DNA of 64,000 bases from Thiomicrorhabdus sp. Its GTDB lineage: Bacteria > Pseudomonadota > Gammaproteobacteria > Thiomicrospirales > Thiomicrospiraceae. The notes below the pieces were generated by a model. It was not told where the DNA came from and did not search any database. It saw only the letters and a list, made by a program, of their open reading frames with translations. Numbering within the stretch: the first letter of the stretch is position 1; each line of letters starts with the position of its first letter. Below, in pieces: positions 36,660-45,476 of this stretch. The translations under genes were made by a program, and so were the position numbers. The stretch is from the NCBI RefSeq assembly GCF_963677875.1, contig NZ_OY782569.1, positions 124,001 through 188,000 on the forward strand, written 5' to 3'.

Positions 36660-37697
36660 TTAACGATAGCCGACCTTTTGCATCAGGCGCACGGCCTGCT
36701 GTTGCAGGCGCACGACTTCGGAAAGGCTTAAATCGTCTGCTTTAAAGCTTCCCCAAGCCGCAACGGTTTTCGAAGCCGGAATGTTCGGGTCGGCAGGGTA
36801 TTCCTGGTTGACTTCGGCATACAGGGATTGGGCCTTGTTTTGAGTCAGCCACTCGATCAGCGTTCGCGCTTTTTCAGTCTGGTCGCTATGTTTGACAATC
36901 CCGGCTCCGGAAATATTTACATGCGTGCCGTGGCCTGTCTGATCAGCCCAGAACAAAGCCAGTTTTACCTGAGGTTTCTTCTCCAGCAAGCGGCCGAAAT
37001 AGTAGCTGTTGACGATACCGACATCACATCGTCCTGCCAGGATGGCGTCCATTACCTGTGAATCTTTTGCGTAAGGTTTGGCGGCCAGATTGTTTACCCA
37101 ACCGCGAACGATCTGCTCGGCCTGCTCTTCCCCGTAATGAGCGATCAAAGAAGCGACCAGGGATTTGTTATAGACTTTTTTGGAAGTCCGCAGGCATAAC
37201 TTTCCCTGCCACTTCGGATCGGATAAATCCTGATAGCCTTTCAAGGATTGCGGCTGTAGACGATCGGTGGCGTAAACCAGTGTTCGAGCGCGAACCGACA
37301 GTCCTGTCCAGTAACCGTTTTCGTCGCGAAGATTGACAGGAATGCGTTCCTCAATGATTTTTGAAGCCAGAGGTTTAAACAATCCCTGTTGCGCCGCGTA
37401 GCCAAGATTTCCCGCATCGGCCATCATTAGAATATCGGCTTCGGTTTGATTGCCCTCGGCTTTGAGGCGCTCGATTAATGCACTGTCCTTACCGGTGTAG
37501 AGAAGTGTTTGAATGCCGGTTTCTTTGGAAAATTCATCCAGAAGCGGCTTTAGTAGATGCTCTTTTCGTGCGCTGTAAATGACCAGTTTGCTTTCCGCAG
37601 CCAGAGCGCCGGAGCTGGTCGTGGCGATTGCAAGGGGCATAAGGATCGTCAGGGCGAGTCCACTTGCCAGCCATTTAGAGAAAAAATTGTGTCGCAT
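36660..37697 (-). CDS. fbpA: Periplasmic ferric iron-binding protein (FbpA/FutA type)
   Basis: A 345-residue solute-binding protein with a signal peptide ending GALAAES. The mature start KLVIYSARKEHLLKPLLDEF and the tyrosine pair in NSYYFGRLL, which supplies iron-coordinating tyrosines in this family, identify an FbpA/IdiA/FutA-type Fe3+ binder. It delivers iron to the FbpB permease. It starts 24 bases after fbpC and abuts fbpB. Confidence 0.9.
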   Translation of the reverse strand: MRHNFFSKWLASGLALTILMPLAIATTSSGALAAESKLVIYSARKEHLLKPLLDEFSKETGIQTLLYTGKDSALIERLKAEGNQTEADILMMADAGNLGYAAQQGLFKPLASKIIEERIPVNLRDENGYWTGLSVRARTLVYATDRLQPQSLKGYQDLSDPKWQGKLCLRTSKKVYNKSLVASLIAHYGEEQAEQIVRGWVNNLAAKPYAKDSQVMDAILAGRCDVGIVNSYYFGRLLEKKPQVKLALFWADQTGHGTHVNISGAGIVKHSDQTEKARTLIEWLTQNKAQSLYAEVNQEYPADPNIPASKTVAAWGSFKADDLSLSEVVRLQQQAVRLMQKVGYR

Positions 37698-37721
37698 GAT
37701 TGAATCCTGTTTTGGTGTTGT

Positions 37722-38384
37722 TTAAGCGGCTTTTCGTTCGGAAAATTGCAGGGTTCCCGAATTCAGATGAGCGATTCGGTCACACAGCGTTTCGGCTTCG
37801 GCGGCGGAGTGGGTGACGACAAGAGTGGTCATGTTTTCCTGTTTCAGCCATCGGCGAAGCATTTGAGCCAGACGCATGGTCAGAGCGTGATCCAAGCTGG
37901 AAAAAGGTTCGTCGAAAAGAATCAGAGAGGGTTTGGGTGCCATGGCTCGGGCAATGGCTACCCGTTGTTGCTGGCCACCGGAAAGTTCATGCGGGTAACG
38001 TTGCAGCAATTCAGTGATTTCCATCATGTTGGTCAGCTCTAAGGTGCGGGCACGTTGCTGCCGGGGGGATTGGCCTTTTAGACCGAAAACGATGTTTTCT
38101 TCGATTGTCAGATGCGGGAAGAGGGCATAATCCTGAAATACCATGCCGATTGATCGGCGTTCAGGCGCCATGCAGAAACCGGGCCGGCTTAGGCATTTTT
38201 GCCCGACCGAGACGCTTCCCTGATTCAGGCTCTGGAAGCCGGCGATGGTGCGCAACAGCGTGGTTTTTCCGCTGCCGCTTTTTCCCGTCAAGCCGAGAAT
38301 CTCGTTTGCCGCCAAGTGTAGATTGCATGCGTTCAATACCGGAAGTTGATCGCGTACCACGGTGACATCTTGTAATTTAAGCAT
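37722..38384 (-). CDS. fbpC: Ferric iron ABC transporter ATPase, short form
   Basis: A 220-residue ABC ATPase with Walker [11 protein letters not shown]-loop [11 protein letters not shown], signature LSGGQQQR, Walker [13 protein letters not shown] and H-loop VVTHS. FbpC proteins are usually about 350 residues with a C-terminal regulatory (TOBE-like) domain. This one stops right after the ATPase core, so that domain is absent. First gene of the operon, 17 bases from the proposed Fur sites. Confidence 0.87.
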   Translation of the reverse strand: MLKLQDVTVVRDQLPVLNACNLHLAANEILGLTGKSGSGKTTLLRTIAGFQSLNQGSVSVGQKCLSRPGFCMAPERRSIGMVFQDYALFPHLTIEENIVFGLKGQSPRQQRARTLELTNMMEITELLQRYPHELSGGQQQRVAIARAMAPKPSLILFDEPFSSLDHALTMRLAQMLRRWLKQENMTTLVVTHSAAEAETLCDRIAHLNSGTLQFSERKAA

Positions 38385-38400
38385 AGGTAAACCAATCTAA

Positions 38401-38455
38401 ATGAGAATAATTTATTATCTGGATAATAGATTAAATAATAATTGTTTTCAATATT
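38401..38455 (-). promoter_or_regulatory. Probable Fur operator region of fbpCAB
   Basis: Two AT-rich imperfect palindromes resemble Fur boxes: GAATAATTTATTATC at about 38405-38419, and AATAATAATTGTTTTCAAT starting near 38434. They lie just upstream of fbpC. Iron repression is inferred from these and the operon's function. Confidence 0.5.
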
Positions 38456-38491
38456 AACCAGCGATTAAATTAAGCAGAAATTAATTTTTGT

Positions 38492-38644
38492 ATGTTTGGA
38501 GGTTTGTTCACTGTTTTTGAATGCCTTGTGGCCGGGCAGAAACTGGTGGTAAAGACCGGCGATGGCGGTAAAGGATGGAAAAGCGATGGCGAAAAATTGC
38601 AAGGGGAGTGTGTGCTGGATCGTTTGAGAAAGGTTTTCGAATGA
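38492..38644 (+). CDS. Possible small protein or gene remnant
   Basis: A 50-codon open frame in the fbpC-dsrE gap, starting at an ATG and ending TGA. The second half reads like coding sequence (VAGQKLVVKTGDGGKGWKSD, ending DRLRKVFE) with codon use similar to its neighbours. There is no good ribosome site and no recognised family. It could be a remnant of a longer gene. An inverted repeat follows at 38686-38714. Confidence 0.25.
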   Translation: MFGGLFTVFECLVAGQKLVVKTGDGGKGWKSDGEKLQGECVLDRLRKVFE

Positions 38645-38685
38645 GGTCAGCCGGGAAGCGTCATGGTTGCCAAACTTCGGGAGGG

Positions 38686-38714
38686 AAGACCGGCTGATCT
38701 TATCTGCCGGTCTT
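38686..38714. repeat. Stem-loop AAGACCGGC / GCCGGTCTT
   Basis: A 9-bp inverted repeat with an 11-base loop between the small frame at 38492-38644 and the DsrE-like gene. The flanking T content is modest on both strands, so terminator function is possible but weak. Confidence 0.5.
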
Positions 38715-38733
38715 TATCGCAATTTTGCAGACG

Positions 38734-39225
38734 TTATTGAATTTTCAGGTAGGCGTAACCTTCACTTTGCAGGATCGCGATTTTGGCGACGCCGGAAGGT
38801 GCCAGCTCAATGCCTTTATATACTTTTGATTTGGCCAGTCCGACTTCATCTCGTGTTTTGTCGCACAAGTGAACTTTCACTCCGCGTACGTTCATCAGAG
38901 CCTCTAATCGGCCTTTCAGTTCGTCGCGACGTTCCAATAGGGCCTTGTCGTGAGCATAGGGCGTGTCCTTCAAGGCATCGTCGGTCGTAAATCGTAGTCC
39001 GTAGCCGACGAAAACCAGATGGACGTCGGGTTCAAGCAATTCGTTTTCATAGAAATTCATAATGTTGTTAATGGATGTCAAAGTGGCGGAATAGCGTGTC
39101 GGGTCTTTAAAGTCGACATGGTAAACCACCTTGGCGCCGTCATCGGCCGCCTGAACTTGGGTGCTGAAACCGATAAAAGCCAGAGTGATGAGGGCTGGGT
39201 GAATGAGTTTTTTGAATAGATTCAT
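38734..39225 (-). CDS. Periplasmic DsrE-family-like protein
   Basis: A 163-residue protein with a signal peptide ending VQAAD. The mature part has a DsrE/DsrF-like alpha/beta pattern (KVVYHVDFKDPTRYSATLTS, then LLEPDVHLVFVGYGLRF, with a single cysteine in VKVHLCDKTRDEVG). Cytoplasmic DsrE proteins carry sulfane sulfur. Exported relatives are frequent in sulfur oxidizers and of unclear role. The lone cysteine could bind sulfur. Monocistronic, between the iron operon and the PAS/GGDEF gene. Confidence 0.7.
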   Translation of the reverse strand: MNLFKKLIHPALITLAFIGFSTQVQAADDGAKVVYHVDFKDPTRYSATLTSINNIMNFYENELLEPDVHLVFVGYGLRFTTDDALKDTPYAHDKALLERRDELKGRLEALMNVRGVKVHLCDKTRDEVGLAKSKVYKGIELAPSGVAKIAILQSEGYAYLKIQ

Positions 39226-39304
39226 GGTGACGAGTGCCTCTGATGTTGTTATTGAATCGGGTTTTAAATCGCTTTTAAGTTTGCAGGGAATCCATGTCAG
39301 CTAT

Positions 39305-39335
39305 AAAAAAAGCGATTTCCTGAAAGAAAATCGCT
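39305..39335 (-). terminator. Terminator of the ettA / PAS-GGDEF operon
   Basis: Read on the minus strand, AGCGATTT and AAATCGCT form an 8-bp stem followed by seven Ts, about 20 bases after the stop of the PAS-GGDEF gene. Confidence 0.85.
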
Positions 39336-39356
39336 TAGTTCTAAAAGGGCGACTTT

Positions 39357-40259
39357 TTACATGGTTCGAGTGATTTCGCGCGTGCCGTGAAGCGATTGGA
39401 TCGCTTCATTGGCGCGTTTGAACAGAATCTGGCTATCATCATCCGGCGAGCGAATTTCGGTCACGCCGGCATGACTGGTCAAGCAGGTGACGACGCCGTC
39501 TTCCAATTTGATGTTCTGCGCGGAAATGGTTTCCTGTGCCAGTTTGGCGATGCGGAACGCATCTACTGCTTTGACGCCCGGCAGAGCAATCATAAATTGG
39601 TCGCAGCTCAGGCGGCCGATGTAACCTAAATCTTTGGCGACTTTTTTGATGGCATGCGCGGCGGTTAAAATTGCTTTATCGCCCATTTCGTGGCCGTAAC
39701 CATCTGTAATGCGTTTGAAACAATCCAGATCGATTTTGATCATTGACAGCGCCTGCTTGTTTGTTTTGGCTTTGTTCAGTTCTTCGTCCAGTACGCCAAG
39801 GAAAAAATCGCGGTTGTACAGTTCGGTCAATGGGTCGGTGGAGGAGAGGTGTTCAATCTGTTCTTCCATGTGTTTGCGACTGGTGATGTTGATTGCCAGC
39901 CAGATGACCGCCGGTTGCCCATACTCTTCACTTTTGACCGGGTAGATACGTGCTTCGTACCACTGGCCGCCGGCAGGGCCTTCGCTGACGCCGCTGACTT
40001 CCGTATTCGCCAATTGGTATTCGATTTCTTGCAACTGGCCGGTAGCGATTGATTTTTGCACAATTTTCAAGAAGCGGTTGGCCATCTGTTCCGGTAGAAC
40101 TTCGTGGTATTTTTTGCCGATCAGTGCCGAGCCATCCGCATACAGCGTGCGCTCGCTTCCTCCGACAATATCCAGATAGGTTCCGTCCTGACCCATAATA
40201 AAGATCGGATCCGGCATTGCGTTGGCAATGGCGTCTAGATGAGAATGAGTTTGCGGCAT
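39357..40259 (-). CDS. PAS-domain protein with degenerate GGDEF domain
   Basis: A 300-residue signalling protein. The start at 40259 (MPQTHSH) is preceded by AAGGA and lies 4 bases after ettA, which makes it preferable to an ATG at 40313 inside ettA. Residues about 8-130 are a PAS sensor (AMPDPIFIMGQDGTYLDIVG) and residues about 142-300 a GGDEF domain (DPLTELYNRDFF, DLDCFKRITDGYGHEMGDKA). The active-site motif reads SCDQF (218-222) instead of GGDEF, replacing both glycines and the catalytic glutamate, so diguanylate cyclase activity is unlikely. It may act as a c-di-GMP/GTP sensor or partner. Confidence 0.85.
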   Translation of the reverse strand: MPQTHSHLDAIANAMPDPIFIMGQDGTYLDIVGGSERTLYADGSALIGKKYHEVLPEQMANRFLKIVQKSIATGQLQEIEYQLANTEVSGVSEGPAGGQWYEARIYPVKSEEYGQPAVIWLAINITSRKHMEEQIEHLSSTDPLTELYNRDFFLGVLDEELNKAKTNKQALSMIKIDLDCFKRITDGYGHEMGDKAILTAAHAIKKVAKDLGYIGRLSCDQFMIALPGVKAVDAFRIAKLAQETISAQNIKLEDGVVTCLTSHAGVTEIRSPDDDSQILFKRANEAIQSLHGTREITRTM

Positions 40260-40263
40260 GATC

Positions 40264-41934
40264 TTAATCCTTCGAAATCGGTTTGTATTTGATGCGGTGC
40301 GGCTGCGCGGCATCAGCTCCTTTACGACGTTTTAAATCGGCTTCGTAATCGGAGAAGTTTCCTTCAAACCACTCTACATGGGAATCCCCCTCGAACGCAA
40401 GCATATGCGTCGCAATTCGATCCAGGAACCAGCGGTCGTGGGAAATAACCACGGCACAGCCGGCAAATTCCAGCAGCGCTTCTTCCAGTGCGCGAAGGGT
40501 TTCTACGTCCAGATCGTTGGTCGGTTCATCCAGAAGCAGCAGGTTTCCGCCGCTACGCAGCATCTTTGCCAGATGTACGCGGTTGCGTTCACCACCGGAA
40601 AGCTGGCCGATCTTTTTCTGTTGATCACCGCCTTTGAAATTGAAACGGCTGCAATAGGCGCGCGAGTTGACTTCGATGTTGCCGACCATGAATAATTCTT
40701 CACCGCCGGAAATTTCTTCCCAAACGGTTTTGCTATCGTCCAGTGCATCGCGGCTTTGGTCAACATAGGACAGTTTGACGGTTTCACCGTATTCGATGCT
40801 GCCGCTGTCTGGTTGTTCCTGACCAGTCAGCATGCGGAACAGAGTGGATTTACCGGCACCGTTGGCCCCGATAATGCCGACAATCCCCCCTTGCGGCAAG
40901 CGGAAGTTCAGGTCATCGATCAGTAAACGGTCACCGAAGGATTTGTTCAGGTGGCTGACTTCGATGACTTTCTCACCAAGGCGTTCGGCAACCGGAATGA
41001 AAATTTCGTTGGTTTCGTTGCGTTTCTGATGTTCTTGACTGCTCAACTCCTCGAAGCGAGACATACGTGCCTTGGATTTTGCATGCCGACCTTTAGCGCC
41101 TTGACGAACCCATTCCAGTTCGCTTTTGATGGTTTTCATGCGAGCGGCTTCGGATTTGGCTTCCTGCTCCAGACGTTTTTCTTTCTGTTCCAGCCATGAG
41201 GAGTAGTTGCCTTCGAACGGAATTCCTTCACCTCGATCCAGTTCGAGAATCCACTGAGCGGCGTTGTCGAGGAAGTAGCGGTCGTGGGTGATGGCTACCA
41301 CGGTCCCCGGGAATTCGAGGAGGAAGCGTTCCAGCCAGGCAATCGATTCAGCATCCAGATGGTTGGTCGGTTCGTCCAGCAGCAGCATATCCGGTTTTTC
41401 CAGCAGGAGTTTGCACAGAGCAACCCGGCGTTTTTCCCCGCCGGATAATTTGGAAACGTCAGTGTCCCAAGGCGGCAGGCGTAAGGCGTCGGCGGCAATT
41501 TCCAAATTGCGGTCCAGATTGTGTCCATCCATTGCTTGGATAATGTCTTCGATGGCGCCTTGTTTTTTAGCCAGAGCATCGAAGTCGGCGTCCGGTTCCG
41601 CATAGGCGGCATACACCGCATCCAACTCGGCCATGGCATCTTTGACTTCTTTTACCGCTTCTTCTATGTTCCCGCGCACGTCTTTATTCTCGTCCAGTTG
41701 CGGCTCCTGCGGAAGATAACCGACTTTTATGCCCGGTTGCGGACGGGCTTCACCGACGATGTCGGTGTCGATTCCGGCCATGATTCTCAGTAGGGTGGAT
41801 TTACCGGCGCCGTTAAGCCCGAGAACGCCGATTTTGGCTCCGGGGAAAAAGGAGAGAGAGATATCTTTTAAAATATGACGGTTCGGCGGTACGATTTTGC
41901 CGACTCGGTTCATGGTATAAACGAATTGCGCCAT
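40264..41934 (-). CDS. ettA: Energy-dependent translational throttle protein EttA (ABC-F)
   Basis: A 556-residue soluble ABC-F ATPase that binds the ribosomal E site and couples translation to energy state. It has two ABC cassettes (LGLNGAGKST and IGANGAGKST Walker A; LSGGEKRRVALCKLLLEKPD and QLSGGERNRVHLAKML signatures). The charged P-site tRNA-interaction linker between them (RQGAKGRHAKSKARMSRFEE) matches EttA. Co-transcribed with the PAS-GGDEF gene. Confidence 0.95.
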   Translation of the reverse strand: MAQFVYTMNRVGKIVPPNRHILKDISLSFFPGAKIGVLGLNGAGKSTLLRIMAGIDTDIVGEARPQPGIKVGYLPQEPQLDENKDVRGNIEEAVKEVKDAMAELDAVYAAYAEPDADFDALAKKQGAIEDIIQAMDGHNLDRNLEIAADALRLPPWDTDVSKLSGGEKRRVALCKLLLEKPDMLLLDEPTNHLDAESIAWLERFLLEFPGTVVAITHDRYFLDNAAQWILELDRGEGIPFEGNYSSWLEQKEKRLEQEAKSEAARMKTIKSELEWVRQGAKGRHAKSKARMSRFEELSSQEHQKRNETNEIFIPVAERLGEKVIEVSHLNKSFGDRLLIDDLNFRLPQGGIVGIIGANGAGKSTLFRMLTGQEQPDSGSIEYGETVKLSYVDQSRDALDDSKTVWEEISGGEELFMVGNIEVNSRAYCSRFNFKGGDQQKKIGQLSGGERNRVHLAKMLRSGGNLLLLDEPTNDLDVETLRALEEALLEFAGCAVVISHDRWFLDRIATHMLAFEGDSHVEWFEGNFSDYEADLKRRKGADAAQPHRIKYKPISKD

Positions 41935-42282
41935 TATTAGTTGTTCCTAAGTTCTGTTTCCTGAGAGTGACGATGTTTTTGCCCGAAGGCGGCGGTCAGC
42001 CATGCAAGAATGACGATATGAATTTTAAACAGCAACTTTACCGAAAAACCGAGCTTAGGAAAAGGGGCAGATAGAAGAGAAAACCAAAGAGAAGTCCGCT
42101 TGGCGTGGATTTTTGTCAAGGAGCCTTTTGCTTTGGTTTTGTGTTCGGCGCATCGGTTCAAAAAGGCGATGTGGAATTTTTGATGCCAAGGATGTCACAG
42201 GAACATCGCTTCTTTCGAGAAGCCGTTTTAAGAAGACTGCGCTGCCTGCAGGAATTATCGCTGGAATAAAGCGGGTTAAAGC
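41935..42282. other. Intergenic stretch between divergent ettA and glyA
   Basis: About 350 bases. A 74-codon minus-strand frame at 41937-42161 ends 2 bases before the ettA start and contains a hydrophobic segment (KLLFKIHIVILAWLTAAFG). It has no recognised family and no clear ribosome site, so it is not called as a gene. The remainder holds the promoters of ettA and glyA. Confidence 0.35.
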
Positions 42283-42312
42283 TTGAATGTTCGAGTTCAA
42301 AACGGGTAAAAT
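42283..42312 (+). promoter_or_regulatory. Candidate glyA promoter
   Basis: TTGAAT (42283-42288) and TAAAAT (42307-42312) are separated by 18 bases, about 45 bases upstream of the glyA start. No PurR- or glycine-riboswitch-like element was recognised. Confidence 0.4.
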
Positions 42313-42357
42313 CCCTCTCTTTGACACTATTCACTTGCCAGACGGAGAACCTGAGAA

Positions 42358-43629
42358 ATGTTCGCAAAATCAATGACCATTGCCGGTTACGACGATTTGA
42401 TCGCCGATGCGATTAAAAACGAAGAAACGCGCCAGGAATCGCACATCGAATTGATTGCTTCGGAAAACTATACCAGCCCGCGCGTGATGGAAGCGCAAGG
42501 CTCTTATTTTACGAATAAGTATGCGGAAGGGTATCCGGGGAAGCGTTACTACGGCGGCTGTGAGTATGCGGATATCGTCGAGCAGGCGGCAATCGATCGC
42601 GCCAAAGAGTTGTTCGGTGCGGACTACGCCAATGTTCAGCCTCACTCCGGTTCTCAGGCGAATGCAGCGGTTTATATGGCGTTGTGCGAGCCGGGCGATA
42701 CCGTTTTGGGTATGAGTCTGGCGCATGGTGGGCATTTGACTCACGGTTCCCATGTCAGCTTTTCCGGCAAAATCTACAATGCCGTTCAGTACGGTATTGA
42801 TCCGGTCACCGGCCAGATTGATTACGATGAAGTGCAGGCTTTAGCCAGTGAGCATCAGCCTAAAATGATCATTGCCGGTTTCTCGGCTTACTCTCAGGTC
42901 ATCGATTGGGCAAAATTCCGTGAAATTGCTGATTCTGTCGGCGCTTATCTGTTTGTCGATATGGCGCACGTTGCCGGTCTGGTTGCCGGTGGTCTTTATC
43001 CGAATCCGGTTCCATTTGCCGATGTCGTGACGACTACGACGCACAAAACTTTGCGTGGTCCTCGCGGTGGTTTGATTCTGGCAAAGTCCAACCCGGATCT
43101 TGAGAAGAAATTGAACTCGGCGATTTTCCCGGGCGGTCAGGGCGGACCTTTGGTTCACGTTATGGCGGCTAAGGCAGTGGCCTTCAAAGAGTGTTTGGAA
43201 CCTGAATGGAAAACATACTGTGAAAACGTCGTCAAAAACGCGCAAGCAATGGCAAAAGTTTTTATCGAGCGCGGTTGTGATGTAGTTTCTGGCGGAACTG
43301 AAAACCACTTGTTCCTGGTTAGTCTGATTAAAAAGGGGCTGACCGGTAAGTTGGTTGATGCCGCTCTGGATTCTGCGCATATTACAGTCAATAAGAATTC
43401 GGTTCCAAATGATCCGATGTCACCGTTTGTGACTTCCGGTATTCGTGTTGGTACACCGGCTGCGACGACTCGCGGTTTCGATGTCGAAGATTGTACCAAT
43501 CTGGCAACTTGGATGTGTGACGTTATTGATGCCTGTGATCAGGAAGCCGGGACTTGGGATGAAGCCGTGGTGGCAGAAGTTCGCAAAAAAGTCAGTGCTT
43601 TGTGTGCGGCAAAACCCGTTTACAAATAA
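42358..43629 (+). CDS. glyA: Serine hydroxymethyltransferase
   Basis: GlyA interconverts serine and glycine with tetrahydrofolate, supplying one-carbon units. The 423-residue PLP enzyme carries the Schiff-base lysine in [14 protein letters not shown], the substrate-binding [17 protein letters not shown] near the N-terminus, and [13 protein letters not shown]. Single gene followed by a strong terminator. It is next to nrdR and the rib genes, a neighbourhood common in gammaproteobacteria. Confidence 0.97.
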   Translation: MFAKSMTIAGYDDLIADAIKNEETRQESHIELIASENYTSPRVMEAQGSYFTNKYAEGYPGKRYYGGCEYADIVEQAAIDRAKELFGADYANVQPHSGSQANAAVYMALCEPGDTVLGMSLAHGGHLTHGSHVSFSGKIYNAVQYGIDPVTGQIDYDEVQALASEHQPKMIIAGFSAYSQVIDWAKFREIADSVGAYLFVDMAHVAGLVAGGLYPNPVPFADVVTTTTHKTLRGPRGGLILAKSNPDLEKKLNSAIFPGGQGGPLVHVMAAKAVAFKECLEPEWKTYCENVVKNAQAMAKVFIERGCDVVSGGTENHLFLVSLIKKGLTGKLVDAALDSAHITVNKNSVPNDPMSPFVTSGIRVGTPAATTRGFDVEDCTNLATWMCDVIDACDQEAGTWDEAVVAEVRKKVSALCAAKPVYK

Positions 43630-43705
43630 GACAGACCATTCTCTGGGGGAGTACATCGGAATAGCCAAAGGGTCCTTTCTTGTGTTATAACCTCTAATTG
43701 ATCGG

Positions 43706-43732
43706 AAAAACCACCATATCTGGTGGTTTTTT
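43706..43732. terminator. Intrinsic terminator after glyA
   Basis: AAAAACCACCA and TGGTGGTTTTT form an 11-bp stem with a 4-base loop and a T run on the plus strand. Confidence 0.9.
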
Positions 43733-43810
43733 CGCATCTGGACAACCGAATTATAAGAAAATACTAATTTATCGTCTCTTTTGAGGCGATCGGTTATTTG
43801 GGAGTGAGTT

Positions 43811-44275
43811 ATGCATTGTCCTTTCTGTAATGCGCCCGATACCAAGGTTGTGGATTCCCGTCTGGCAACCGAAGGCGTTCAGGTTCGCCGCCGTCGGGAA
43901 TGCACCCATTGCGGTGAGCGTTTTACCACCTATGAATCCGCCGAACTTTCCCTGCCACGAGTGATTAAAAGCGATGGGAATCGCGAACGTTTCGAAGATG
44001 ACAAAATTCGCAAGGGGCTGGTGAAAGCGCTTGAGAAGCGACCGGTTTCCAGTGAAACGATTGAGCAGGTGATCAGTCATATTATGAAGCGACTGATGTC
44101 TGAAGGTGTCCGCGAAATTCCCTCGGCGCAGATTGGTGAATGGGTGATGGAGGAACTGAGAGAGCTGGATCAGGTTGCTTATGTCCGGTTTGCTTCTGTG
44201 TATCGCGCTTTTCAGGATGTCAACGCTTTTCGTGAAGAGGTTGAAAAGCTGGTTCATGCCACGACGGCTAAATAG
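43811..44275 (+). CDS. nrdR: Transcriptional repressor NrdR
   Basis: A 154-residue regulator of ribonucleotide reductase genes. The N-terminal zinc ribbon has four cysteines (MHCPFC and ECTHCG). An ATP-cone domain ([20 protein letters not shown]) follows and senses ATP/dATP. It heads the nrdR-ribD-ribE-ribBX-ribH-nusB run, a conserved order. A short hairpin (43771-43790) lies about 20 bases before the start codon, meaning unknown. Confidence 0.96.
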   Translation: MHCPFCNAPDTKVVDSRLATEGVQVRRRRECTHCGERFTTYESAELSLPRVIKSDGNRERFEDDKIRKGLVKALEKRPVSSETIEQVISHIMKRLMSEGVREIPSAQIGEWVMEELRELDQVAYVRFASVYRAFQDVNAFREEVEKLVHATTAK

Positions 44276-44289
44276 ACGGGGACATACCT

Positions 44290-45435
44290 ATGCAACATGA
44301 ATTTTCTGCCGAAGAGCGGCAGTACATGCAGTTGGCCCTTTCTCTGGCGGAGAAAGGTTTGTATTCAACGAAACCAAACCCGGCAGTCGGATGTGTTCTG
44401 GTTAAAAACGGAGAGATTGTCGGTACCGGTTGGCATCGCAAGGCTGGAGAGCTGCATGCCGAACGCCTTGCCATGGCCGAGGCGGGAGAAAAGAGTGTGG
44501 GCGCAACAGCTTATGTGACTCTGGAACCCTGTTCTCATTACGGGCGAACTCCGCCTTGTGCTGATGGTTTGATCGAAGCCGGTGTCGAGCAGGTCATAGT
44601 GGCGGCAAGGGACCCGAATCCGCTGGTAGCCGGACGCGGTATCGAACGCCTAAGCGATGCGGGAATCCATGTTGCTGTCGGGCTGTTTGAAAAAGAAGCG
44701 CTGGCTCTGAATCGTGGGTTTATCAAACGCATGCAAAGCGGGTTGCCTTATGTAAGTCTGAAAATGGCCAGTAGTCTGGATGGCCGAACCGCGATGGCAA
44801 ATGGCGAAAGTAAGTGGATTACCGGTGAAGCGTCGCGGCTTGAAGTGCATAAGATGCGAGCCCGTTGCGGTGCTTTGATTACCGGCATCGGGACGATTCT
44901 GGCTGACGATCCGAGCATGACGGTTCGCTTGCCGGATGAGCTGTTGCGAGAGATGAATCTGGAGGCAGAGAGCTGTCATCCGATTCGAGTGGTTCTTGAC
45001 CCGAACCTGAGCATGCCGCTGGATGCTAAAATGCTGCATCAGCCGGGCCGGACGATTCTAATGACTTCCAAGCAGACTGTTGAGGCGAATCCGTCTCTGG
45101 TTGCGCAATTCCATGCGAATCAGGTTGAACTGGTTGCCGTGGCCTCAGAAGAAGATCATCTGGATATCGAATCGGTACTTTCTTACCTGGCTCGGGAAGA
45201 ACATATCAATGATGTGATGGTGGAGTCCGGGGCGATCGTGGCCGGTGCTTTCATTGCTTCCGGTCATGTTGATGAATTGCACTGTTTTATTGCGCCGAGT
45301 TTGCTGGGTGATCAGGCCAGACCGATGTTTGTTTTGCCCGAATTGCAGACGATGGACGATAAAATTCAATTGGAAATTGAATCGGCGGAGCGTTTCGGCG
45401 ACGATATACGTCTGATTTTGAAAAAGGCTCAATAA
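44290..45435 (+). CDS. ribD: Bifunctional riboflavin deaminase/reductase RibD
   Basis: RibD deaminates and then reduces the pyrimidine intermediate of riboflavin synthesis. The 381-residue protein has an N-terminal cytidine-deaminase-like zinc domain (LHAERLAM, then EPCSHYGRTPPC) and a C-terminal reductase domain from about residue 150 (SLKMASSLDGRTA, with the NADPH-binding region DVMVESGA). It lies 14 bases after nrdR and is translated in the same operon. Confidence 0.96.
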   Translation: MQHEFSAEERQYMQLALSLAEKGLYSTKPNPAVGCVLVKNGEIVGTGWHRKAGELHAERLAMAEAGEKSVGATAYVTLEPCSHYGRTPPCADGLIEAGVEQVIVAARDPNPLVAGRGIERLSDAGIHVAVGLFEKEALALNRGFIKRMQSGLPYVSLKMASSLDGRTAMANGESKWITGEASRLEVHKMRARCGALITGIGTILADDPSMTVRLPDELLREMNLEAESCHPIRVVLDPNLSMPLDAKMLHQPGRTILMTSKQTVEANPSLVAQFHANQVELVAVASEEDHLDIESVLSYLAREEHINDVMVESGAIVAGAFIASGHVDELHCFIAPSLLGDQARPMFVLPELQTMDDKIQLEIESAERFGDDIRLILKKAQ

Positions 45436-45476
45436 AGCGCCGTTTCGGCAAGGGTCTGAAAGGATACAATACGATA

